From: JBELHJ01 sp042091495
GTDB lineage: Bacteria; Bacteroidota; Bacteroidia; Flavobacteriales; Flavobacteriaceae
Direction of reading: 5' to 3'
Length of the DNA: 24,172 bases
Assembly: GCA_042091495.1 (NCBI GenBank)
Contig: JBELHJ010000034.1
Span: forward strand, 1-24,172
Positions 10,297-17,131 of the stretch are shown here, one piece after another (within the stretch, counting starts at the first letter, position 1; every line of letters begins with the position of its first letter). The position numbers and the translations under genes were made by a program. The notes below the pieces were generated by a model that worked only from the letters and a program-made list of their open reading frames with translations, was not told where the DNA came from and did no database searches.

Positions 10297-10327
10297 TTGC
10301 TGCACAAGGGATACTTCATTAATTTTA
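10297..10327 (+). promoter_or_regulatory. Candidate Bacteroidota promoter for the CBM48 gene
   Basis: TTG at 10297-10299 is separated by 20 bp from TAATTTTA at 10320-10327, one mismatch (final G to A) from the -7 consensus TAnnTTTG. Spacing matches the -33/-7 rule for Bacteroidota sigma-A. It sits 21 bp before the start codon of the small CBM48 gene. If real, that gene is transcribed both from the glg operon and from its own promoter. Confidence 0.4.
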
Positions 10328-10348
10328 ACCAACTAAAAAATCCTTATT

Positions 10349-10645
10349 ATGGCTATTAAAAAACAATTTTTAAAAAGTAAACCAGTTTGTAAAGTAACCT
10401 TTTCATTTGACGACAAAACTGCAGCTTCTGTATCTGTTGTTGGGAGTTTTAATAATTGGGATACAAAACACACTGTTCTAAAAAAATTAAAGAACGGTAG
10501 TTTTAAAGGCACTGTTGATTTATCTACAGAAACTAAACATGAGTATCGTTATTTTGTTGATGGTACCTATCTGAATCAAAACGATGCAGATTCCTACACC
10601 TGGAACGACTACGCTTGTGATGAAAATTCTGTTTTAGCATTATAA
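10349..10645 (+). CDS. Stand-alone CBM48 (AMPK/isoamylase N-terminal type) glycogen-binding protein
   Basis: A 98-residue protein consisting of little more than one early-set CBM48 domain. Residues 13-40 contain the conserved V.FSF...A.SVSVVGSFNNWD pattern, with the sugar-stacking Trp candidate Trp37. LKKLKNGSFKGTVDL (44-58) and EYRYFVDGTY (65-74) follow, as in CBM48 domains fused to branching enzymes and AMPK-beta. No catalytic domain, signal peptide or membrane span is visible, so a soluble cytoplasmic glycogen-binding accessory role is the natural inference. It lies 156 bp after the GH31 gene, same strand, and ends at a strong terminator, making it the last gene of the glycogen cluster. 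Its actual partner is unknown. Confidence 0.88.
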   Translation: MAIKKQFLKSKPVCKVTFSFDDKTAASVSVVGSFNNWDTKHTVLKKLKNGSFKGTVDLSTETKHEYRYFVDGTYLNQNDADSYTWNDYACDENSVLAL

Positions 10646-10672
10646 AAAAGCCTCTCATTTTGAGAGGCTTTT
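10646..10672. terminator. Bidirectional intrinsic terminator between the CBM48 and M28 genes
   Basis: A perfect 12-bp stem (AAAAGCCTCTCA / TGAGAGGCTTTT) encloses a 3-nt TTT loop. A T-tract follows on the plus strand and the mirrored A-run gives one on the minus strand. It begins right after the CBM48 stop and ends one base before the stop of the convergent peptidase gene, so it serves both. Confidence 0.92.
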
Positions 10673-10673
10673 T

Positions 10674-12212
10674 TTATTTTAATGTGGGTTTATCAACAAC
10701 GAGACGCTTGTCTCTATTGGCTATTTCCCATGCCGTATAAAAGACAAGTCTGGTTCTATTTTGCAAAAGGTCATATTGAATTTTATCTGGCGTATCTGAT
10801 GGCTGGTGGTAATCATCATGGGTGCCATTAAAATAAAATATTACTGGGATGTCATACTTAGCAAAGTTATAATGATCAGAGCGTTCGTAAAACCTATTTG
10901 GGTCTGTAAGTGCGTTGTAAGTATAATCCAACGTAATGTTAGTAAAGCTTTTATTTACATACTCAGACAAATCATGAAGTTCTGTACTTAGTCTGTCACT
11001 TCCAATTAAATAAATATAATTTCTATCACCATCTCTTTTTGGATCTGTTCTGCCTATCATATCGATATTTAGATTGGCTACGGTGTTCTCAATTGGGAAC
11101 AGTGGATCAAAATCTGTATAGTATTGTGAACCCAATAAACCTTTTTCTTCACCTGTTACATGTAAAAATAGAACAGAACGCTTAGGCCTCTGATTGTTTT
11201 TAACAGCGGTTTTAAAAGCTTCTGCAATTTCTAGAATAGCTACAGTTCCTGAACCATCGTCATCTGCGCCATTGTATACTTTACCGTCTTTTACGCCCTC
11301 ATGGTCTAAATGCGCTGAGACAACAATAACTTCATCTGGGTAAGTACTTCCTTTAACGAAAGCAGCTACATTTTCAGAATCTACTGCGATAGATTGATTC
11401 TTGATTTCCAATTTAAGATTACCATATGATTTAAATTGGTTATATAGCGTTTTATTTATCAAGAACTTGGGTGTTGTAATTTTTGATGTTGCTAAGACCA
11501 TACTGCCTTCACTCTGAGATTTACGTTTTAGATAAGCAGCATATCTGGGTAAAATTTTATCATCGTTTAAGAATACAGCTTTAGCCCCTTTTTTAATCGC
11601 CAAATTCAACTTTTCATTAAATCCTGATGGGCTTCCCCAAACAGATACTTCTTTACTATCATTTACTGTATAATTACCATTTTTATCGATAGGTTCTCCA
11701 GCCTTGATGAGAACTACTTTATCTTTAACGTTAAGGCCCTCGTAATCAGAGTAATTGTTTGATTCAATCCCATATCCTAAATCAACAATTTCTGAGGTTA
11801 CGAAGTTTTGAGAAGCAACACCATTTATAAGCACATAATCTTTGAATTCAATGTAGGTTTCATCATTAAGACTTAGCGCTGCCGAAGACGATTTTAGATA
11901 TTTAAGCGGCACTTTTTGGAAATAAGATTCATCAGCTAAAGCTCCTGAGATTTCTAATTTTTCATAATTAGATTTTAAATAATTAACAGCTTTTTTCTGC
12001 CCCTCAGTTCCAGTTTCTCTTCCCTCAAATTCATCAGATGCATAAATGTAAAGATGCTCTTTTAATTCATCGGAGGTTATGGTTTCTCCAAGTTGTTTTG
12101 TTGTTAGTTTTGAATTTTTACTTGTTAATGAGGCGGAAGGTGTTTTAGTCCCACAATTTAAAAACAATACCAGACTCATTAATCCAAAAACGTGGTATAC
12201 ATATCTTTTCAT
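10674..12212 (-). CDS. M28 family zinc peptidase with PA domain, probable lipoprotein
   Basis: Exported aminopeptidase-like metalloenzyme of 512 residues. The N-terminus MKRYVYHVFGLMSLVLFLNC looks like a lipoprotein signal with Cys20; the Asn just before the Cys is a loose lipobox, so anchoring is likely but not certain. Residues ~130-290 fit an inserted PA domain. The M28 metal ligands are visible: His301 (SAHLDH), Asp318 (NGADDDGSG), Glu355/Glu356 (TGEEKGLLGS; the first is the expected catalytic base), Asp384 (NIDMIGR) and His469 (DDYHQPSDT). The family uses a co-catalytic pair of zinc ions. It is convergent with the glycogen cluster and shares its terminator; no functional link to the neighbours is evident. 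Exact peptide specificity cannot be read. Confidence 0.93.
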   Translation of the reverse strand: MKRYVYHVFGLMSLVLFLNCGTKTPSASLTSKNSKLTTKQLGETITSDELKEHLYIYASDEFEGRETGTEGQKKAVNYLKSNYEKLEISGALADESYFQKVPLKYLKSSSAALSLNDETYIEFKDYVLINGVASQNFVTSEIVDLGYGIESNNYSDYEGLNVKDKVVLIKAGEPIDKNGNYTVNDSKEVSVWGSPSGFNEKLNLAIKKGAKAVFLNDDKILPRYAAYLKRKSQSEGSMVLATSKITTPKFLINKTLYNQFKSYGNLKLEIKNQSIAVDSENVAAFVKGSTYPDEVIVVSAHLDHEGVKDGKVYNGADDDGSGTVAILEIAEAFKTAVKNNQRPKRSVLFLHVTGEEKGLLGSQYYTDFDPLFPIENTVANLNIDMIGRTDPKRDGDRNYIYLIGSDRLSTELHDLSEYVNKSFTNITLDYTYNALTDPNRFYERSDHYNFAKYDIPVIFYFNGTHDDYHQPSDTPDKIQYDLLQNRTRLVFYTAWEIANRDKRLVVDKPTLK

Positions 12213-12296
12213 AGCGTTATTTTTATGTACTGAATTATTCTCTAGCTATATTACAAAAATGCTATTAAATAAAATAGTTTTAAATGCGTATAAGAA

Positions 12297-12575
12297 TTAT
12301 AAGGCTTTTAATAAGAATGAACAACACAATATGATAATACTAAGATATTTTAATCGTGATTTTTGAGAATTACTTGTCATCAATATGAATGATAATACTA
12401 ACAATAGGAACTGAATTGATATAAGTGGTACTTTTAAAATTTGATAACAGCTGTTTATTATCTGAGGATACAATTTGATTTTCATCACAAGTTTAAAAGT
12501 GAGACTTATTATGAGACACAAAAAACTAATCCAAAATAAATTATTTATGTTGACGCGGTAATTACTCATAATCAT
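12297..12575 (-). CDS. Possible small three-span membrane protein, unknown
   Basis: A 92-residue ORF of unrecognised family. It has three hydrophobic stretches, about residues 13-30, 48-66 and 76-91, separated by linkers with Lys/Arg (for example SQKSRLKY at 70-77), which resembles a real small inner-membrane protein. It lies 84 bp upstream of, and in the same direction as, the M28 peptidase gene. Caution: random ORFs in AT-rich DNA tend to encode hydrophobic residues, and I see no clear promoter or ribosome-binding site. I do not assign a function. Confidence 0.4.
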   Translation of the reverse strand: MIMSNYRVNINNLFWISFLCLIISLTFKLVMKIKLYPQIINSCYQILKVPLISIQFLLLVLSFILMTSNSQKSRLKYLSIIILCCSFLLKAL

Positions 12576-12667
12576 ATATTTGACATATCTGTCTTACTAA
12601 GCTATATTAAATTGATTGATTACCAATAGGGCAAATCCGTAAATTTTATAGGAGTTTATATCATAAA

Positions 12668-12706
12668 AAAAATCCCTACAGTAAATAATATACTTTAGGG
12701 ATTTTT
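12668..12706. terminator. Hairpin terminator downstream of the sulfatase gene
   Basis: An 11-bp stem (AAAAATCCCTA at 12668-12678 / TAGGGATTTTT at 12696-12706), extended by an inner AGTA/TACT pairing after a mismatch. T-runs follow on both strands, so it can stop minus-strand transcription leaving the sulfatase gene and may also work in the other direction. Confidence 0.8.
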
Positions 12707-12729
12707 ATTTATTTCAAAATATTTTTTCT

Positions 12730-14214
12730 TTAATTCGATGGTGTCTCTGACTTTTTTTTGGATTTTTTACCTTTGCTATTCCCTTTTTTGGTATTTGAGC
12801 CTTTTTTCTTTTTACTCACTTTTTCAAGAGGTGACATCCATTTTTGGTTTAATTTTTCAACCGTTTCAGTGCCATATTCATCCCCATTAAAGCTAGATTT
12901 CACATTATTAATCCAATTGGTGTAGGTGGACTTGTAGGTTTGGGCCAGTTCAGGGTGATTATTTATGATATTTGTTGTTTCAAGAGAATCGGTATGCATG
13001 TCATAAAGCTCATAGACTTGTGAATCTGCATACAACTTATATTTACCATCTTGTAGAGCTAGTTGTGAACTGTGAGCAAATGTTAAACTATTTGTTCTAT
13101 TCATTGATTGCCCTTTTATAATTGGTAATATACTTTGTCCATCAATAGTTATTTTCGAATCCAATTTGATATCTAAAATATCAGCAATAGTTGGAAGGTA
13201 GTCTGAAGTAAATGCTGGTGTTGTTGTTTTAAATCCTTTTTTTACAGCATTAGGCCAAACTAATAAACCAGGAACTCTAATCCCTCCTTCGTGAAGCGAT
13301 CGTTTTCTTGCTTTAAACCCCCCTGTGATTCCAGGGTTACCATTCTCGGGACCATTATCTGAACAAAATGTGAGAATGGTATTGGTGTCTGCTTTAATAT
13401 GCTTTAATTCTGCACGTAAACGACCAATTTGTTCGTCCATAGCGGTTATACACCCCGCATAATGTTTCATGGATTCAGACTGTCCTTCGTATAATTTTAA
13501 ATGTTTTGGTCCGGCAACACAAGGTTTATGTGGTGCATGAAACCAAACTATTGCTAAAAAAGGTTTTCCTTTACTGTTGGCTTCCTTTATAAATGGAATT
13601 ACACGATCCATGATGACTCTACTGTCATCACCATTCATATTATCTGTTACTTTTTCGTTCTTCTCATTCCAGTAACTGGTGCCGTAAGGTTTTCCTCCAG
13701 GATGTTGCATAGGGTTGTATGTAGGCACTTTAGACTCTGTAGCAAAGACCACATCGTATCCGTGTAAACTTGCCGGGTTATATTCTTTTAAATTTCCGGG
13801 TCTTCCGCGGTTGGCATCTTTTTCTGTATGCGTAAAGGTTCCCAAATGCCATTTTCCGAAATGTCCAGTTACATAACCTTCTTTTTGAAGCAGCTCAGAA
13901 ATGGTTGTCTCTTCTGGTCTTAAAATACCTCTATTAGCTGAAAAAACTCCTGTTCTGTAAGGGTTGCGACCTGTAAGAAAACTAGCTCGAGTAGGAGAAC
14001 AAACCGCTGATGCTGAATAAAATCGATCAAATTGTATGCCTTCTTTTGCCATTTGATCTAAATGTGGTGTCAATATAACATCGTTTCCATTATAACCTGT
14101 ATCACCCCAACCTAGGTCATCGGCCATCATTAAAATGATATTGGGTTGCTTTTGAGCATAATTATTAAACGTAATGCACCATGTTATTAAAAAAAGAATT
14201 CTGAATGTATTCAT
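12730..14214 (-). CDS. Exported S1-family sulfatase (arylsulfatase-like), Cys type
   Basis: Hydrolyses a sulfate ester, probably on a marine polysaccharide or its fragments. I place the start at the ATG at 14214, giving 494 residues, because it yields a clean signal peptide (MNTFRILFLITWCITFNNYA); an upstream ATG at 14268 would add 18 residues before it. Metal-binding ADDLGWGD (31-38) and the sulfatase signature CSPTRASFLTGR are present, with Cys72 the residue to be converted to formylglycine. GKWHLG follows, and later a SDNGPENG metal-site motif. A maturation enzyme must be encoded elsewhere. The last ~30 residues are a Lys/Ser/Gly-rich low-complexity tail, unusual for the family. No T9SS domain is attached, so a periplasmic location is most likely. 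Exact sulfated substrate is unknown. Confidence 0.94.
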   Translation of the reverse strand: MNTFRILFLITWCITFNNYAQKQPNIILMMADDLGWGDTGYNGNDVILTPHLDQMAKEGIQFDRFYSASAVCSPTRASFLTGRNPYRTGVFSANRGILRPEETTISELLQKEGYVTGHFGKWHLGTFTHTEKDANRGRPGNLKEYNPASLHGYDVVFATESKVPTYNPMQHPGGKPYGTSYWNEKNEKVTDNMNGDDSRVIMDRVIPFIKEANSKGKPFLAIVWFHAPHKPCVAGPKHLKLYEGQSESMKHYAGCITAMDEQIGRLRAELKHIKADTNTILTFCSDNGPENGNPGITGGFKARKRSLHEGGIRVPGLLVWPNAVKKGFKTTTPAFTSDYLPTIADILDIKLDSKITIDGQSILPIIKGQSMNRTNSLTFAHSSQLALQDGKYKLYADSQVYELYDMHTDSLETTNIINNHPELAQTYKSTYTNWINNVKSSFNGDEYGTETVEKLNQKWMSPLEKVSKKKKGSNTKKGNSKGKKSKKKSETPSN

Positions 14215-14414
14215 GTCTGGTATTATTTTTAAGCAATTTAGAAGAGTTATATAAAAACCAGTTGTCAATTTATATCAAATATTAAAACAGATGCTACGCT
14301 TCAGGATTTAATTGACACAATTACATCAAGTTGTAATATAAATTAGTTTTCCAAACCAAGTTGAATTTGTGTTATGTTATTTAATTAACTGTAAATTAGT
14401 TGATTAAAATAAAA

Positions 14415-14436
14415 AAGCACACCCTTAGGTGTGCTT
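14415..14436 (-). terminator. Intrinsic terminator behind the sulfatase/T9SS remnant
   Basis: A perfect 9-bp stem (AAGCACACC / GGTGTGCTT) with a 4-nt loop. Read on the minus strand it is followed by a run of six T residues and more T-rich sequence, as expected for a terminator of the minus-strand gene whose remnant ends at 14459. Confidence 0.85.
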
Positions 14437-14458
14437 AAAGTTTTATATATTATGGTAT

Positions 14459-14711
14459 TTACTGCTTTAAAATTTTAAACCCTTGCGTTTGATCTTCAAT
14501 AGTTACATTCATTATATAAAGTCCTTTGTTCAAAGAATTGGTATAGATAACTGTATTTAATGTATTGACCGTCTTGTAGTGCTAACTGAGAACCAAAAGC
14601 AAAATGTAAAGCATTATTACGTGTAAAGTTTTCTCCTTTTATAAGTGGTAAAATACTTTGTCTATCTAAAGCAATTTCTGGATCTAGATTAATATCTAAA
14701 ATATCAGCAAT
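14459..14711 (-). pseudogene. Sulfatase remnant joined to a T9SS C-terminal sorting-domain remnant
   Basis: Two coding fragments are joined here. From 14711 to about 14562 the minus strand encodes ~50 residues (IADILDINLD... to ...SQLALQDGQY) that align without gaps to the intact neighbouring sulfatase; I count 33 of 50 identical. From about 14563 to the stop at 14459-14461, one frame over, it encodes NTVIYTNSLNKGLYIMNVTI and then a tail ending GFKILKQ, a typical end of a T9SS type A sorting domain. Between the two, the sulfatase C-terminal part is missing and the frame shifts, and there is no start codon or N-terminal domain upstream. The most economical reading is a decayed second sulfatase that once had a T9SS tail, shortened by internal and N-terminal deletions. 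It still has its own terminator. Confidence 0.82.
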
Positions 14712-14734
14712 TTATTGTTATTTTTAGATAGAAA

Positions 14735-14759
14735 AAGAGGGCTCCGAAGAGACCCTCTT
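14735..14759 (-). terminator. Intrinsic terminator of the 113-residue protein gene
   Basis: On the minus strand the stem is AAGAGGG...CCCTCTT, continued by CTC/GAG closing a TTCG tetraloop (CTCTTCGGAG), with one bulged base. It is followed by TTTTTCT. It sits 32 bp after the stop of the small secreted-protein gene. Confidence 0.82.
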
Positions 14760-14791
14760 AATCAACCTACTTATTAACCTACTTACTTAAC

Positions 14792-15133
14792 TTATTCTGT
14801 GTTTAATGCCTCATTTAAAGTTTTTACAGATTCATCATCAAATCTTATTGATGTGTTACCAGATTTAAATAAAACATTAACAGCTGATTTATTGTATGTC
14901 ATTATATATAAGTCATTTACTACATGACGTTTTGTTGTATTTACTTCATTAAGATCTTCAATAAATTCATCATACATTTCATTATCAAGTGCTTCAAAAA
15001 CTGGGGATTGGACATCTAAAGTTTCATGAACAAAATTATTTATTTCATTATTCACATGGTTTTGACTTTGACCATGCATCAACAGATTTCCAAATATTAA
15101 AACAATAATTGCTATGCATTTTTTATAACTCAT
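14792..15133 (-). CDS. Small exported protein of unknown function
   Basis: A 113-residue protein I do not recognise. It has a clear signal peptide: MSYKK, then a hydrophobic stretch CIAIIVLIFGNLLM, then HGQSQ around residues 20-24, leaving ~90 mature residues. The mature part is acidic in the middle (EALDNEMYDEFIEDLNEV) with no cysteine, repeats or known motif that I can see. It has its own terminator with a TTCG loop and is preceded, 10 bp upstream on the same strand, by a 31-residue membrane-span ORF, so the two probably share a transcript. It is divergent from the mbnP-mbnH operon. Location is periplasmic or extracellular by inference; role unknown. Confidence 0.75.
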   Translation of the reverse strand: MSYKKCIAIIVLIFGNLLMHGQSQNHVNNEINNFVHETLDVQSPVFEALDNEMYDEFIEDLNEVNTTKRHVVNDLYIMTYNKSAVNVLFKSGNTSIRFDDESVKTLNEALNTE

Positions 15134-15143
15134 ATAATCTTAG

Positions 15144-15239
15144 TTATCTCTTTTTTTGATCAGAAATTAATTTGAATAAATACACATTAATGAGAGCTAA
15201 AGTGATTAGAAGCGCAAAAATTGAAATATAATTTATCAT
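15144..15239 (-). CDS. Candidate 31-residue single-span membrane microprotein
   Basis: An ATG-started ORF shorter than usual cut-offs. It encodes a short N-terminus (MINYIS), one unbroken hydrophobic segment of ~18 residues (about 5-22) and a tail with positive charges (LISDQKKR), the usual layout of small single-pass membrane proteins. The positive tail suggests its C-terminus faces the cytoplasm. It stops 10 bp before the start of the 113-residue secreted-protein gene, on the same strand. No family is recognised. AT-rich DNA produces chance hydrophobic ORFs, so this is a candidate only. Confidence 0.42.
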   Translation of the reverse strand: MINYISIFALLITLALINVYLFKLISDQKKR

Positions 15240-15423
15240 AATTTTAAATTGATTGAATGATTAAATAAATTTTGTACTTTCAATACACAGGTAAAGAAAA
15301 TGATATAACTAATACAGATACGATACAATTAGATGAATAGACTATTTATGTAGTTTATTGGTTTTAATTTATCTTTTTATTGTTTTGTTTAAACTTTCTT
15401 TTTCAATTTTAATCTAATTAGTA

Positions 15424-16086
15424 ATGCGTTTTATATTCAATTTAATTTTATTATGTAATTTCTCATTATTTTCACAAGTATTGGATTTTAAAAAGAACAC
15501 TATCCAGTTTCAAATTCATGACACTGTCCTGTTGTTAGATAAAAAATATGCTTTACGAGAACTAAATGATAGCATAGTTTTTTCAAAAATTAAGTTTTAT
15601 ATCTCAGACCCTTTAATATTTAAAAATGATAGTTTATTTGAATCCCCAGCAAAGCGATATCATTTGGTTGATTTAAGTAATCCGGAGTCTTTGATATTAC
15701 AAACTAAATTAGAGGATTTTGATGAGATTCAATTCAATATAGGCATAGATAAACAAACAAATTTAGACGGTGTTAGAGGTGGAGATTTAGATCCTTTAAA
15801 GGGGATGTATTGGACCTGGAATACGGGTTATATTAACATAAAAATTGAGGGTGTTATTTATTCCAATGATGATGGAGTTAAAGTTTTTAAGTATCATATT
15901 GGTGGATTTGAACCTCCAGTGAATACTTCTCAAAACATTAGTCTTTCTAAATTAAAGAATCAACCAATAGTTATTGATATGGATAGGTTTTTAAATTTAA
16001 TAGATTTTAATAAAGATTTAATGGTTTTGTCTCCTGGAGTAACTGCAGTAGAGTTATCCTCAAATTTTAAAAAGAGTTTTCGTTAG
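15424..16086 (+). CDS. MbnP-like protein (candidate copper-binding partner of the di-heme enzyme)
   Basis: A 220-residue exported protein: signal peptide MRFIFNLILLCNFSLFSQ, then a beta-rich domain. The segments SKIKFYISDP (54-63), FDEIQFNIGID (99-109), DLDPLKGMYWTWNTGYI (121-137) and a Gly-rich FKYHIGG (155-161) follow the MbnP-family pattern as I know it. In the methanotroph system MbnP is a periplasmic protein in which MbnH oxidises a Trp to kynurenine, creating a Cu(I) site. Here the only two tryptophans are Trp130 and Trp132, both in YWTWNTGY. It is the first gene of a three-gene operon, with only 2 bp before the next start. Family assignment rests on motif memory plus the diagnostic neighbour, so it is strong but not proven. 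Confidence 0.82.
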   Translation: MRFIFNLILLCNFSLFSQVLDFKKNTIQFQIHDTVLLLDKKYALRELNDSIVFSKIKFYISDPLIFKNDSLFESPAKRYHLVDLSNPESLILQTKLEDFDEIQFNIGIDKQTNLDGVRGGDLDPLKGMYWTWNTGYINIKIEGVIYSNDDGVKVFKYHIGGFEPPVNTSQNISLSKLKNQPIVIDMDRFLNLIDFNKDLMVLSPGVTAVELSSNFKKSFR

Positions 16087-16088
16087 TT

Positions 16089-17129
16089 ATGAAACTGTAT
16101 TGGTTAAAAATAGTATTTGTTTTCTGTGTTGTTACCATTTTGCTTGGTTTCAGATCTACTAATCTGTCTTTTCCTTCTTATTTTCCCAAACCGGTTTATG
16201 ATTTTAATTCAAATCAATTATCAGATAAAAAGATTGCTTTGGGACGTATGCTGTTTTATGATACCCGTTTATCTAAAAATAATTCTATTTCTTGCGCTTC
16301 ATGTCATTCTTCATATAATGCTTTTGCCCACACAGATCACAATTTAAGTCATGGCATTAATGATATTCAAGGTAGGCGTAATGCTCCTGCATTATTTAAT
16401 TTGGCTTGGCAAAATTCCTTTATGTGGGATGGTGCTGTACATCATCTTGATATGCAACCACTAGCGCCAATTTCTCACTCAGATGAAATGGGATCGTCTA
16501 TACAAGAGGTTGTATTAAAGTTAAATCAAGAACCACTCTATTTAGATTGGTTTAAAGCGGCTTTCAATGATTCTATTATTACCGGTGAATATGTCTTAAA
16601 AGCGCTATCTCAATTCCAGCTTACTTTAATTTCTGCCAACTCTAAATATGACCAGTTTTTGAGGGGAGAGGTTAACTTAAATCCCAAAGAGCATAAAGGT
16701 TTAAATTTGTTTGAAAAGCATTGTAATAGTTGTCATAAAGCTCCTCTTTTTAGTTCCTATGAATATAAAAACAATGGTTTAACTATAGATTCAAAATTAT
16801 TAGATTATGGACGCTTTGAGATAACAAAAAATGAAGCAGACGCTTTGTTATTCAAAGTACCAAGTTTAAGAAATTTAAGCTTTACCTATCCTTATATGCA
16901 TGATGGACGATACAGATATCTCAAGGAGGTAATGAATCATTATAATACGTTGGACACGAAAAATGTAATACTCTCTAAAGACTTAAAAAAATCATTTAAA
17001 TTAAGTCATGAAGATAAAATTAACCTTACAGCTTTTCTTTTAACTTTAAATGACACTTCATTCGTATTCAATACAGCTCATCAATATCCGAAAGCACTTT
17101 ATAACATTCAAAAAACTAACTTCAATTAA
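16089..17129 (+). CDS. MbnH-like di-heme cytochrome c peroxidase family enzyme
   Basis: A 346-residue exported di-heme protein of the bacterial CcP/MauG superfamily. An N-terminal hydrophobic stretch (residues ~6-20) serves as signal peptide or anchor. Two c-heme motifs are present: CASCH (69-73) and CNSCH (212-216). The first domain also has LGRMLFYDTRLS (51-62), GRRNAPALFNLAW (95-107) and FMWDGAV (111-117); the second has VPSLRNLSFTYPYMHDGRY (257-275), typical of the superfamily. MbnH proper catalyses O2/peroxide-driven oxidation of a Trp in MbnP through high-valent hemes; the gene next to an MbnP homologue points to that job rather than peroxide detoxification. It lies 2 bp after mbnP and 2 bp before the YHYH gene, suggesting translational coupling. 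Confidence 0.88.
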   Translation: MKLYWLKIVFVFCVVTILLGFRSTNLSFPSYFPKPVYDFNSNQLSDKKIALGRMLFYDTRLSKNNSISCASCHSSYNAFAHTDHNLSHGINDIQGRRNAPALFNLAWQNSFMWDGAVHHLDMQPLAPISHSDEMGSSIQEVVLKLNQEPLYLDWFKAAFNDSIITGEYVLKALSQFQLTLISANSKYDQFLRGEVNLNPKEHKGLNLFEKHCNSCHKAPLFSSYEYKNNGLTIDSKLLDYGRFEITKNEADALLFKVPSLRNLSFTYPYMHDGRYRYLKEVMNHYNTLDTKNVILSKDLKKSFKLSHEDKINLTAFLLTLNDTSFVFNTAHQYPKALYNIQKTNFN

Positions 17130-17131
17130 TT

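Noticed and set aside
12079..12366. Plus-strand ORF of 95 codons
   Set aside because: It lies antisense over the start of the M28 peptidase gene, whose coding frame is well supported, and its product has no recognisable features.
14215..14268. Longer sulfatase start at 14268
   Set aside because: It would put 18 extra residues before a good signal peptide that begins at 14214; the downstream ATG fits an exported protein better.
15358..15387. TTG...TATTGTTTTG as a promoter for the mbnP operon
   Set aside because: The -7 element has the wrong internal spacing and the gap is about 17 bp; too weak to annotate although a promoter must exist nearby.
16089..17129. Di-heme enzyme as an ordinary peroxide-detoxifying cytochrome c peroxidase
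   Set aside because: The superfamily assignment alone would allow it, but the 2-bp coupling to an MbnP-like gene favours the MbnH role; peroxidase activity is kept only as an alternative.
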